A DNA stretch of 11,786 bases from CAZDCZ01 sp964504155. Its GTDB lineage: Bacteria; Bacteroidota; Bacteroidia; Bacteroidales; UBA12077. Under the pieces are notes generated by a model. The model was not told the origin of the DNA. It did no database searches and saw only the letters and a list, made by a program, of their open reading frames with translations. Below are positions 1 through 7,821 of the stretch, in pieces. The stretch lies in NCBI GenBank assembly GCA_964504155.1, contig CAZDCZ010000088.1, positions 1-11,786 on the forward strand. Direction: 5' to 3'. Both the position numbers and the translations under genes were made by a program. Within the stretch, counting starts at the first letter, position 1. Each line of letters begins with the position of its first letter.

Positions 1-948
1 TTCTTTCCATGCCATTGCCGCCGCGCCAAGTATTGCAGCATGATTTTCGTCTAGCGACGATGATAAAAGCTTTACCTTATTTTTGTAGATATTTAATAAG
101 TATTTATCCATATATTTTTTTGTAGGTTCGAATAATAGTTTTCCGGCATTTGCTAATCCGCCAAATAAGAATATTGCTTCGGGACTAGTTATTGCAATAG
201 CTTCCGATAACTTAAACCCTAAAATTTTACCTGTATATTCAAAAGCTTCTTTAGCTATTAGGTCGCCTTTATTAGCATATTCCGAGAGCATTTTTGCAGT
301 AAGTTTGCTTTGTGGAATATTTCTTAGTTCGCTTTCGTGATTTCGTTTTGCTAATAGTTCTGTTACTGTTCTTATAATACCCGGAGCCGATGCATAAGTT
401 TCTAAACAACCCTTACGGCCACAGCCACAATTACGACCATCCTGAAATACTATTGTATGTCCTAATTCGCCGGCAAAACTGTCGTGCCCTAATATTAGTT
501 CGCCATTAGCAACAAACCCGCTACCTAAACCTGTTCCTAGAGTTATTAGGATAAAATCTTTCATTCCTTTGGCACCGCCGTAAAGCATTTCGCCAATAGT
601 AGCTGCATTAGCATCGTTAGTTAATACTACCGGAATATCGAAATATTCTTTAAACATATCGCGCAAAGGAATAACGCCATTCCACTTAAGATTAGGAGCG
701 TACTCTATAATTCCTTGGTAATAATTTCCGTTGGGTGCTCCAATTCCAATTGCCGATAATTTTACTTTTGCTGCTGATTCTTGTATTATCAATTTTATTT
801 TATTCGATGAAAATTTAACAAATTCGATAGCTGTTTTGAATTTGCTAATTGCAAATACCTCGTTAAATAGTATATTGCCTTCTTTATCTACAATACCTAT
901 CGATACGTTAGTGCCCCCAATATCGATTCCTGCAACTGCATTTTTCAT
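1..948 (-). CDS. ROK-family sugar kinase (partial at the left edge)
   Basis: The frame is open for 316 codons from ATG at 948 to the window edge; ROK kinases are usually about 310-330 residues, so only the last few residues can be missing. It should phosphorylate a hexose with ATP in the cytoplasm. Visible family marks are the N-terminal phosphate-binding DIGGTN (9-14), LTNDANAA with the likely catalytic base Asp112, the sugar-binding ELGH (161-164) after GHDSFAG, and the zinc motif CGCGRKGC (Cys174, 176, 181, with His164 the probable fourth ligand). The gene starts 56 nt after the stop of the sugar transporter on the same strand and is the third gene of the mannosidase-transporter-kinase cassette, so mannose, glucose or fructose is the likely substrate. 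Motifs do not fix the substrate. The intact zinc site and catalytic Asp favour a kinase over a ROK repressor, and there is no N-terminal helix-turn-helix region. Confidence 0.93.
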   Translation of the reverse strand, partial: MKNAVAGIDIGGTNVSIGIVDKEGNILFNEVFAISKFKTAIEFVKFSSNKIKLIIQESAAKVKLSAIGIGAPNGNYYQGIIEYAPNLKWNGVIPLRDMFKEYFDIPVVLTNDANAATIGEMLYGGAKGMKDFILITLGTGLGSGFVANGELILGHDSFAGELGHTIVFQDGRNCGCGRKGCLETYASAPGIIRTVTELLAKRNHESELRNIPQSKLTAKMLSEYANKGDLIAKEAFEYTGKILGFKLSEAIAITSPEAIFLFGGLANAGKLLFEPTKKYMDKYLLNIYKNKVKLLSSSLDENHAAILGAAAMAWKE

Positions 949-1004
949 GTTTGTAATATTTTATCAACAAAATTTATTAATATACTTATTGTTAAATGCT
1001 ACTC

Positions 1005-2369
1005 TTATTTATTAGTAATCTTCCATCCTTTAAAGCCAAAAAAAGCAATATAAAGATATCCAATAATTGGAATCACAAAAGAATAATGAATACCAATAGC
1101 ATCGGCTGTTGCTCCTTGAATAACAGGTAGTATAGCTCCTCCAACAATCATCATTACTAAAAGCGAGGAGCCTTGTCCGGTATGTTTTCCTAATCCTTTT
1201 ATAGAGAGAGTAAATATATTACTCCACATTATAGAGTTAAAAATACCTATTCCAATTATGCTCCACATAGCAACTTGTCCGGTATTTAATATTGCTGTAA
1301 TAAGTAATGCTACAGCTATTAATGCAAATATCATTAGGGTACGTCCGGGGAGCGATTGTCCAAACATAAAAGCAATAAAGTTTATCACTAAGAAAATACT
1401 GTATATTGTTGCAATATTTGTTCCTTGAAAAGACCAAATTACTACAAAAGCTATCATTGGTATTATTTTCATTAGAATTCTTTTTTTTCTAAGATCTAAT
1501 TTGCTTAACGATATAGCACCCATAAATCTTCCTATCATTAGTCCTCCCCAATAAAAAGATACAAAAACACTTGCCGATACTTCAGGCAAACCTGCAATTT
1601 CTTTTAAACCAAGAAAACTTATCATTATACTTCCTATACTAACCTCGCTTCCTACGTACATAAAAATTGCTATCATCCCGAGTCTTAGATGTGGATATTT
1701 TAATGCTCCGGCACCTTTTTCTATTTCTGTTCCACTTTTGTTATAAAAACTTGGAAGTTTACTTATTTTAATTAGTAATGCAAGAAGTAAAAATACTCCT
1801 GTAAAGAATAAATATGGTATTTTAACCGAATCGGCTCCCGAAATGCCGGCAAAATATTTGAATACTAAAAAACCCCCAAGCAATGGAGCAAGAGTTGTTC
1901 CTAATGAATTAAATCCTTGCGAAAGGTTTAATCTACTCGATGCTGTATCTTCTTTCCCGAGAATTGCTACATATGGATTGGCTGCAATTTGAAGCAAGGT
2001 AAAGCCTAATCCCATGATAAATAAAGCCGATAAAAAGAACCCATAAGAAACAAGACTTGCAGCCGGGTAAAACATTGCAGAACCTATTGCCGATAATAAT
2101 AAGCCAAGCAATATACCATTTTTGTATCCTATACGATTTATAGGATCTCCCGATTTTGCCGATATGATAAAATAAATTATCGACCCAATAAAATATGCCC
2201 CAAAGAATGCAAACTGAACCAGCATAGCTTCAAAATGACTTAGCTCAAATATATTTTTTAAATATGGAATTAAAATATCGTTCATACAGGTCATAAATCC
2301 CCACATAAAAAAAAGCCCTGTTATAACTATAAATGGAACTGTATAATTTTTTTTCTTGTTTTTATCCAT
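1005..2369 (-). CDS. MFS sugar:proton symporter, GluP/FucP family
   Basis: A 454-residue inner-membrane protein with about 12 hydrophobic segments, close to the usual family length. The first segment has FFMWGFMTCMNDILIPYLK (20-38), the signature of the fucose/glucose-galactose permease group. From the family, Asp31 aligns with the proton-coupling Asp of E. coli FucP (NLNDILLP). The second signature GLGFTLLQIAANPYV has Gln127 where FucP has Glu (ETAANP), as in GluP-type glucose/galactose importers, so I favour a hexose over fucose. The gene lies 68 nt after the GH92 mannosidase and 56 nt before the ROK kinase on the same strand, which suggests co-transcription and import of the hexose released by GH92. 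The substrate is inferred; galactose, glucose and mannose are all possible. Confidence 0.92.
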   Translation of the reverse strand: MDKNKKKNYTVPFIVITGLFFMWGFMTCMNDILIPYLKNIFELSHFEAMLVQFAFFGAYFIGSIIYFIISAKSGDPINRIGYKNGILLGLLLSAIGSAMFYPAASLVSYGFFLSALFIMGLGFTLLQIAANPYVAILGKEDTASSRLNLSQGFNSLGTTLAPLLGGFLVFKYFAGISGADSVKIPYLFFTGVFLLLALLIKISKLPSFYNKSGTEIEKGAGALKYPHLRLGMIAIFMYVGSEVSIGSIMISFLGLKEIAGLPEVSASVFVSFYWGGLMIGRFMGAISLSKLDLRKKRILMKIIPMIAFVVIWSFQGTNIATIYSIFLVINFIAFMFGQSLPGRTLMIFALIAVALLITAILNTGQVAMWSIIGIGIFNSIMWSNIFTLSIKGLGKHTGQGSSLLVMMIVGGAILPVIQGATADAIGIHYSFVIPIIGYLYIAFFGFKGWKITNK

Positions 2370-2437
2370 TAGATGATTTTTATATTTTATTGTTATTTAT
2401 ATGTTCTAAAGTTTTAAATATATGTTTGTTAGAGAAA

Positions 2438-5380
2438 TTATTTAATCAATATTTCGTCGGCAAAAATAAAAAGCTTGCTGTCGTGTCCTTTGTGCCAATC
2501 GGGACAATAAACTCCACTTTTCGCAATAAGTTTTATATATTTAGTATTTAATGATTTACAATTAATTTTATATTCTTTTATTACTACGCCCCACTTATCT
2601 TCGGGGACATCAGTCTTTATTTCGTCGATTAATTCAAAATCTGTTCCATTACCCGATGAATAGAACGATACTTTCTCGGGCATAAATATCCATGAGTCAA
2701 TATCTTGAAGAAATCTTATTGATAGTTCCGAAATTTTCTGTTTCTTATCTAATTCAACAATAGCAATTAAATCAACTCCGTAATATCCTTGCCAAGTACC
2801 TAATCTAAAATCGTTGTTTCCTTGTATGCCGTCGATTAAGGCATTGTTGTTTCCTGCTGAGTATTGTGGATGATATTTGTTAATTAATTCTATTGTTCTT
2901 CCTTCGGGAAATTTTATTAACTCAAAACATACAGTATCGCTGCTAATATTGTTTTTTGCGGTATATGCATAAATTGTTGTTGTTTCCGATAATTTTAATG
3001 CTTCAGTGTATTGTTCGAAAATATTCTTATCGGAATTTATAGAATAAAATATTTGCGAGTTTTCTACAATCGATTTAAGATTGAAGCTTACCTTATTTTT
3101 AAAATTTCTATTTTTCAGATTAGAGTAGGGTACAGGTACTATTTTATTCTTGCTTATCTTACTAATTGGGTAATTGTTTTCTCCAACACCCCATGTTTTG
3201 TTTGGCTTCGAAGACATCTCGAAAATCATTTCTCCACCTGTCATTATGTCTTTGTGTTCGATATACGATTTAGTATAATTTTTTCCGTTTAGCGTAACAG
3301 ATTTTATATATCTGTTTTTCTTGCTGTAGTTCGATTTTATTATAAAAGCATTTCCGTTTTCGAGATTTATTATAGCTTTTTTATGTATTGGTAATCCAAT
3401 AATATAAATCTCTGAACCTGGTGTTACAGGGTAAAATCCTAAAGAGCTAAATATGTACCACGACGACATTTGTCCGCAATCTTCGTTACCACATAAACCA
3501 TCGGGTTTATCGGTATAAAGTTTAGTAAGTATAGTGTTAACTCTCTCTTGTGTTTTCCAAGGTTTTTGTGCAAAATTATATAAATATGCCATATGATGAC
3601 TTGGTTCGTTACCATGAGCATATTGCCCGATTAATCCTGTTATGTCGGCTTGTGTTCGACCTTTTGTCTGGGGATTAGCTAAAAATAAGCTGTCTAATTT
3701 ATTCACAAAATTTGTATTACCTCCAAGTAAATGTATTAATCCGCTAATATCTTGTGGTACATAAAACGAATATTGCCACGAGTTTGCTTCGGTATAATTA
3801 AAATCTACTTCCGATGGATTAAATGGATATTTCCATAAACCGTAGTGTTTAGGTCGCATAAATCCGGTTTTAGTATCAAAAATATTTTTGAACGATTGAG
3901 CTCTTTCGATAAACATTTTATAGTCTTCTGTTTTGTTTAAATCTTTTGCAATTAATGCAATACACCAATCGTCGTAAGCATATTCTAATGTTTTCGAAAC
4001 CGATTCGTGTTCTAAATGTCCGGAAATAAAACCGTATTTCTTATAAGTATCTAAACCTAAATGGTTTTGCATGGCACTATTTCTCATTGCTTGGTATGCA
4101 ATATTTATATCATAAGCTTTAATACCTTTACTGTAAGCATCAACAATTACCGGAACAGAATGGTAGCCTATCATACATCCTGTATAGTTGGCAGCTAATT
4201 CCCAAACAGGTAGCTGCCCTCCATTTTTATACTGATTTAAAAAGGTCTTAATAAAATCTGTTGTGCGTTTCTGGTCGATAATTGTAAATAAGGGATGTGT
4301 TGCTCTGTAAGTGTCCCATAACGAGAATACTGTGTAATTTGTAAAATCATTTGCCTGATGTATCTTTAAATCGGTTCCCCGATATTTGCCATCAACATCC
4401 ATAAATAAATTTGGACTTAGCAGACTGTGATATAATGAGGTATAAAATATTGTTTTTTGTTTTTTTGTCCCTTCAATTTTTATTTTTTGTAATTCTTTGT
4501 TCCATTCAGTTTTGCTTTGTTCTCTGGTTTTTTCAAAATCCCATCCTTGTATTTCGTTCTCAAGATTCTTTTTTGCTCCATCAATACTAACACTCGAAAT
4601 CGCAACTTTCGATAAAACAGTGTTTCCTGCTGTATTGCCGAAATTTATTATAAGTTTAATATTTTTATTATTTACTTCCGAGATATTTGTTTGTACAGTA
4701 TCGTTTATAGCAATTTTATAATCTGTAATTGTTTTCGAGAATTGGGCATAGAAATAGATATATTGATTTTGTGCCCAAGAGCGAGATATTCTCATTCCGG
4801 CAATAGTAGAGTCGTTAATAATTTTTATCGACGATTTAAACACTTCGTCGCGATGTGTTAAGTCGATAATTATTGATTGTTTTTTATTCTTAGGATAGGT
4901 ATATTTATGAAAACCAACACGTTTGCTGCATGTTAATTCTGCTTTAATATCGTAATCGTCGAGATATGTTGAATAATAGCCAGGTGATGCTTTTTCGTTT
5001 TTCTTCGAAAAGCGCGAGGCATATCCTTTATCTACATTGGTTTCATATCCGCTATTAAATTTTGTATCCCCCAATTGAGGCATAAACAGAATGTCGCAAT
5101 AATCACCTACACCTGTTCCGCTAAGATGAGTATGCGAAAACCCATATACAATATTGTCGGAATTATGATAACCGGAGCAGCCGTCCCAACCTTCAATACG
5201 AGTATCCGGACTTAGTTGTACCATGCCAAAAGGCATACTTGCTCCCGGATATGTGTGTCCGTGTCCGCCTGTGCCAATAAATGTATCTACATAAGTTGTT
5301 ATCTCTTTATTTGTGTCGATATTGCACGAAGCAAAAATTACTATAATAATTCCTAATAATACATATATAGCTTGTTTCAT
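2438..5380 (-). CDS. GH92 exo-alpha-mannosidase lipoprotein with C-terminal chitobiase-like and discoidin-like domains
   Basis: A 980-residue protein. The N-terminus is a lipoprotein signal (hydrophobic 5-16, lipobox FASC, Cys19), so it is exported and membrane anchored. The GH92 region (about 27-730) starts with YVDTFIGTGGHGHTYPGA and PFGMVQLSPDT, then has FSLWDTYRATHPL (352-364), ANSWQYSFYVPQD (532-544), GNEPSHH (590-596) and GNEDCGQMSSWY (631-642); the last two are conserved active-site blocks. Family enzymes are calcium-dependent inverting alpha-mannosidases acting on N-glycans or mannans. After the catalytic part, about 750-815 resembles the chitobiase C-terminal beta-sandwich and about 830-980 an F5/8 type C (discoidin) module (ALIDGIQGNNDFRLGTWQGYYG, ending in ADEIL), likely for carbohydrate binding. 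Start ATG at 5380 puts the signal peptide at the N-terminus. It is first in the cassette with the transporter and kinase. Linkage specificity (alpha-1,2/1,3/1,6) cannot be read from the sequence. Confidence 0.95.
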   Translation of the reverse strand: MKQAIYVLLGIIIVIFASCNIDTNKEITTYVDTFIGTGGHGHTYPGASMPFGMVQLSPDTRIEGWDGCSGYHNSDNIVYGFSHTHLSGTGVGDYCDILFMPQLGDTKFNSGYETNVDKGYASRFSKKNEKASPGYYSTYLDDYDIKAELTCSKRVGFHKYTYPKNKKQSIIIDLTHRDEVFKSSIKIINDSTIAGMRISRSWAQNQYIYFYAQFSKTITDYKIAINDTVQTNISEVNNKNIKLIINFGNTAGNTVLSKVAISSVSIDGAKKNLENEIQGWDFEKTREQSKTEWNKELQKIKIEGTKKQKTIFYTSLYHSLLSPNLFMDVDGKYRGTDLKIHQANDFTNYTVFSLWDTYRATHPLFTIIDQKRTTDFIKTFLNQYKNGGQLPVWELAANYTGCMIGYHSVPVIVDAYSKGIKAYDINIAYQAMRNSAMQNHLGLDTYKKYGFISGHLEHESVSKTLEYAYDDWCIALIAKDLNKTEDYKMFIERAQSFKNIFDTKTGFMRPKHYGLWKYPFNPSEVDFNYTEANSWQYSFYVPQDISGLIHLLGGNTNFVNKLDSLFLANPQTKGRTQADITGLIGQYAHGNEPSHHMAYLYNFAQKPWKTQERVNTILTKLYTDKPDGLCGNEDCGQMSSWYIFSSLGFYPVTPGSEIYIIGLPIHKKAIINLENGNAFIIKSNYSKKNRYIKSVTLNGKNYTKSYIEHKDIMTGGEMIFEMSSKPNKTWGVGENNYPISKISKNKIVPVPYSNLKNRNFKNKVSFNLKSIVENSQIFYSINSDKNIFEQYTEALKLSETTTIYAYTAKNNISSDTVCFELIKFPEGRTIELINKYHPQYSAGNNNALIDGIQGNNDFRLGTWQGYYGVDLIAIVELDKKQKISELSIRFLQDIDSWIFMPEKVSFYSSGNGTDFELIDEIKTDVPEDKWGVVIKEYKINCKSLNTKYIKLIAKSGVYCPDWHKGHDSKLFIFADEILIK

Positions 5381-5504
5381 GACTTTGTTTTAAAAATAAT
5401 CTTTTTTCTTGTCCCGGAATAAGATTAAAATAATAATTGTTTAATTTTCAATTTCCGTTAATATTTACAAATACATTTTTTGCAAGATAATTGTTTTGTA
5501 ATAT

Positions 5505-5520
5505 TATTTGATATCAAATA
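5505..5520. promoter_or_regulatory. 16-bp perfect palindrome, candidate operator
   Basis: TATTTGATATCAAATA is identical to its reverse complement over 16 bp and lies 125 nt upstream of the GH92 start codon, in the only long gap before the sugar cassette. That size and position suit a dimeric sugar-responsive regulator. No regulator gene is in the window, and AT-rich DNA yields palindromes by chance, so the role is inference. Confidence 0.3.
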
Positions 5521-5537
5521 TCTATTTTTCTGATAAC

Positions 5538-5560
5538 ACATTTAATGTTTAATTAAATGT
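5538..5560. promoter_or_regulatory. 9-bp inverted repeat with 5-nt spacer, candidate operator
   Basis: ACATTTAAT and ATTAAATGT are perfect inverted copies separated by GTTTA. It sits 18 nt beyond the 16-bp palindrome on the side away from GH92. It may be a second regulator site or only a weak hairpin of AT-rich DNA. Confidence 0.25.
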
Positions 5561-5703
5561 AAATTCTTGGGTTTGGGAAAATATTGAAATTTTTCAGAAG
5601 CAATTTTGTTTTTTAAATAAGATATAATACAGTATTTCTTTTGGCTGAGGTATCGATAATATTGTTGATATTAATTTTATTGTATAAAGCTCTTCCTCAT
5701 GCA

Positions 5704-5759
5704 GACTGAATACTGCCGACTGCCAACTGAAGACAGGAGACTGTCTACTGAGTACTGAC
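5704..5759. repeat. Eight tandem copies of a degenerate 7-bp unit (nACTGnn)
   Basis: Read on the plus strand, the units are GACTGAA, TACTGCC, GACTGCC, AACTGAA, GACAGGA, GACTGTC, TACTGAG and TACTGAC. Seven of eight keep ACTG at positions 2-5 and one has ACAG, while the other three positions drift, so the phase is kept without an exact sequence. The last 15 bases (5745-5759) encode the C-terminal Val-Ser-Thr-Gln and the TAG stop of the minus-strand gene. Similar heptamer tracts are, from memory, scattered in many Bacteroidota genomes; function is unknown. Confidence 0.8.
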
Positions 5760-6452
5760 AATTTCTTTGCTATGATTTTTATAAAAATATACAGCTAAAT
5801 CGGTGTATGAATATTGTTTATTGGAGTTTAGCATGCCATATGGAAATATTGTTTTCTTTTCCCATAGGTGTATTTCATTTTCTGGTGCTAAAAAATCGTG
5901 ATAATAAGCTGAAGAATAAAAGCGTATTTTTTTTGATGTTTTTTTATATGTTTTCTCTTCGAATCGGTCTGTCATTATCGAATAAAAGCAATTCAAATAT
6001 CGTAATTGCCATTTTAACGATTTAATTCTTATAATCCGTACTTTTCTTTTTTCTTTATCGGTAATTACTTCATAGTTAGATATATTATAAAATTTATTTC
6101 TTAATTTTTTTGATGTCTCAATATAGTTTTCCATTTCTTCGATAAACGACGGTTTCATCTGAAAATAACCAATTGAAAAATTTGCGACATCTTTCCCGTA
6201 ATTAACATACATTAATTCTAAAGCAGTAGTCTCCAACAAATCTTTAAACATCGAATAACGAATTAACTCAGGAAAAACAAGCGATAATTTTATGGAATTC
6301 TCATAATTGTTATCTCCTAGTTCATCTTTTATTAACGATTGATTATTTTTTAGAAACTCTAAAGCATTGTTGTACGAATTATCGAAAATTTTCCGATAAT
6401 TATTGCTAAGATTAAAGATATAAAAAAAAAATATAAAGACTATTATTCTCAC
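5745..6452 (-). CDS. Exported 235-residue protein, possibly a lysozyme-like transglycosylase relative
   Basis: I do not recognise a named family with certainty. The N-terminus (2-16) is a short hydrophobic run after one Arg and looks like a signal peptide, so the rest is probably periplasmic. The clearest conserved-looking block is VFPELIRYSMFKDLLETTALELMYVNYG (59-86) followed by SIGYFQMKPSF (93-103). The first part has a Glu (Glu62) ahead of an alpha-helical stretch and the second resembles the G-x-x-Q-x-x-P loop of lysozyme-fold lytic transglycosylases (G95, Q98, P101), so peptidoglycan cleavage is a hypothesis only. The remainder is basic and helical with many Lys, Tyr and Phe. The last four codons and the stop fall in the heptamer repeat. 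It is transcribed away from the neighbouring phosphoesterase and toward GH92, but the 364-nt gap makes an operon with GH92 unlikely. Confidence 0.75.
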   Translation of the reverse strand: MRIIVFIFFFYIFNLSNNYRKIFDNSYNNALEFLKNNQSLIKDELGDNNYENSIKLSLVFPELIRYSMFKDLLETTALELMYVNYGKDVANFSIGYFQMKPSFIEEMENYIETSKKLRNKFYNISNYEVITDKEKRKVRIIRIKSLKWQLRYLNCFYSIMTDRFEEKTYKKTSKKIRFYSSAYYHDFLAPENEIHLWEKKTIFPYGMLNSNKQYSYTDLAVYFYKNHSKEIVSTQ

Positions 6453-6760
6453 TTTTTTAGATGTTTATTATTATATTATGTTTTTGTATATTTGTTTATA
6501 TAAAAACATCATGATAAACTCGACTTCCTTTACAAAAATAAGAAATAAATTACATTAATTATTTAGGTTCAAAATATATATTAATATGATTTATTTTATT
6601 TCGTAGTTTTAAACTATTTGCGAAATACGAATAACAAATACCAATATTTATAAAAATAAAATAAAAATATAGGCAATTCCGGATTTTACTTTCAAAATAC
6701 AATAATTTAAGTCCCATTGTCATATATATTGAACCTTTTTCATTAAAAATTACTATTATT
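6453..6760. other. Divergent intergenic region between the exported protein and the phosphoesterase
   Basis: This very AT-rich stretch of 308 nt separates two divergent genes and must carry both promoters. TATATTTG at 6487-6494 (plus) and TATTTTTG at 6533-6540 (minus) match the Bacteroidetes -7 consensus TAnnTTTG, but neither has TTTG 19-21 nt upstream, so I do not call either as a promoter. No gene or long repeat was seen. Confidence 0.4.
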
Positions 6761-7435
6761 ATGCAATTTGCTATTAGTGATATACATGGGTGTTTTAAAA
6801 CTTTTCGTAGTTTACTGTAAGATATTGTCGGGTTTTCTAAAAATGATATTTTATATTTGCTGGGTGATTATATCGACCGAGGACCCGATAGTAAATTGCT
6901 AATAAATTATATAATAAAATTAATTAATGCCGGTTTTAAAGTGCGAGTACTACGGGGTAATCATGAAGAGATGCTTTTGAATGCTTACAAAAATCCCAAA
7001 TTAGGTAATATAGAATTATGGTATAATAATGGAGCCGAAGCAACATTAAAAAGCTATGGAATAAATAATGTAAAAAAAATTCCTTATGAGCATATTTCGT
7101 TTTTCGAAAAATTACCTTATTATTTCGAATTACCCGATTATTTGTTGGTGCATGCAGGTTTCGATTTTAGCAATGATAAGCCTTTTGAAAATAAATATGC
7201 TATGTTATGGGAGCGTAATGTTAATAATAATATAAAATATACCTTGGGAAAAACTATTGTTCATGGGCATACTCCCGAAACAAAAGAACAGCTCAAAATA
7301 GATATTGAAAATAAGTGCGATATTATTAATATAGATACAGGATGTGTATATAGTTCTATATCGGGGTATTCATATCTTACTTGTTTGAATTTAGATAATA
7401 AAGAAATATTTACAAAGAAAAATATAGATTTGTAA
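6761..7435 (+). pseudogene. Metallophosphoesterase (Ser/Thr phosphatase-like) broken by an in-frame TAA at codon 20
   Basis: Reading from ATG at 6761 gives MQFAISDIHGCFKTFRSLL, then TAA at 6818-6820, then in the same frame DIVGFSKNDILYLLGDYIDRGPDSK and on to a normal stop at 7435, 224 codons in all. The calcineurin-like metal and active-site motifs are all present across the break: D-x-H (Asp7, His9), GDYIDRG (35-41), GNHE (66-69), VHAG (130-133) and VHGHTP (167-172). The enzyme would be a two-metal protein or nucleotide phosphatase of the PrpA/ApaH type. A single base (CAA or GAA to TAA) explains the lesion. An ORF starting after the stop, for example from TTG at 6857, would lack D-x-H and should not bind metal properly. 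It may be a recent pseudogene, a sequencing or assembly error, or a readthrough case; the intact remainder means any loss is recent. Confidence 0.85.
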
Positions 7436-7485
7436 TTTAAAAGCTCACTTAGAAAATATGTAATAAGAAAAAATTAAAAATCAGG

Positions 7486-7518
7486 TTTTGCTCTAATCCT
7501 AAAGGAAATGGAGCAAAA
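7486..7518. repeat. Inverted repeat (8-bp stem) between the phosphoesterase and the DUF2007 gene
   Basis: TTTTGCTC (7486-7493) pairs with GAGCAAAA (7511-7518), and inside it TCCT and AGGA can pair as well. It lies in the 141-nt gap. There is no T-run after it on the plus strand, so a classical terminator is doubtful; it could be a processing or attenuation hairpin. Confidence 0.35.
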
Positions 7519-7576
7519 ATTTGCTAAAGATTTTGAAAATGACTTTTAAGAATAGACTCACTTAATAAAAATAATT

Positions 7577-7816
7577 ATGGATAATAAGCAAAATTTAGAA
7601 TTTTTGTACGTCGGAACAACGATTAATGCCGAGAATCTGAAATTTATTTTAGAAAAAAACGATATTAATGTTTTTCTTAGAAACGATAGTAATTCTGCTT
7701 TGAGTGCCGGGTTTGGTATAACAAACGAAAACTCGACTCATATTTATGTGTTAAAGCAAAATATCGAAAAAGCAAGAAACATATTAAACGACTTTTTAAA
7801 GACAATGGAAGAATAA
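7577..7816 (+). CDS. DUF2007 family small protein (putative signal-transducing, PII-like fold)
   Basis: A 79-residue cytoplasmic protein. The pattern FLYVGTTINAENLKFILEKNDINVFLRNDSNSAL, then THIYVLKQNIEKARNILNDFL, is the DUF2007 layout: a beta-alpha-beta-beta-alpha unit of about 65-70 residues in which the phrase on locating and shortening a ligand (start strand, helix, 'I-x-V-F-L' strand) is typical. The family is often described as a putative prokaryotic signal-transducing protein but its biochemical role is unknown. Stop codon TAA at 7814-7816 is only 5 nt before the TTG start of mnmD, so the two are very probably co-transcribed and translationally coupled. The ATG start at 7577 agrees with the family start. 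Confidence 0.8.
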   Translation: MDNKQNLEFLYVGTTINAENLKFILEKNDINVFLRNDSNSALSAGFGITNENSTHIYVLKQNIEKARNILNDFLKTMEE

Positions 7817-7821
7817 ATATT

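Larger units (their letters stand above)
5381..5703. other. Gene-free upstream region of the GH92 cassette
   Basis: No coding frame is convincing here. It should contain the minus-strand promoter of the GH92 gene, but I did not find a clean TAnnTTTG element with a TTTG at proper spacing; the nearest is TGTATTTG on the minus strand around 5470. It holds two palindromes (5505-5520 and 5538-5560), listed separately, and is otherwise AT-rich. Confidence 0.5.

Noticed and set aside
731..1015. Plus-strand frame of 94 residues
   Set aside because: It is antisense to the ROK kinase, whose motifs are clear.
3011..3292. Plus-strand frame of 93 residues inside the GH92 gene
   Set aside because: It is antisense to a certain coding region.
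6487..6540. TAnnTTTG boxes in the divergent gap
   Set aside because: They lack a TTTG at 19-21 nt and such strings are frequent by chance in this AT-rich DNA.
6818..6820. Recoding or readthrough of TAA in the phosphoesterase
   Set aside because: TAA ends other genes in the window and nothing downstream looks like a recoding signal; a point mutation or error is simpler.
7478..7549. Short frame (KSGFALILKEMEQKFAKDFENDF) between the phosphoesterase and DUF2007
   Set aside because: It looks protein-like but is only about 23 codons, has a stop just upstream and only an internal ATG, so at most it is a gene remnant.
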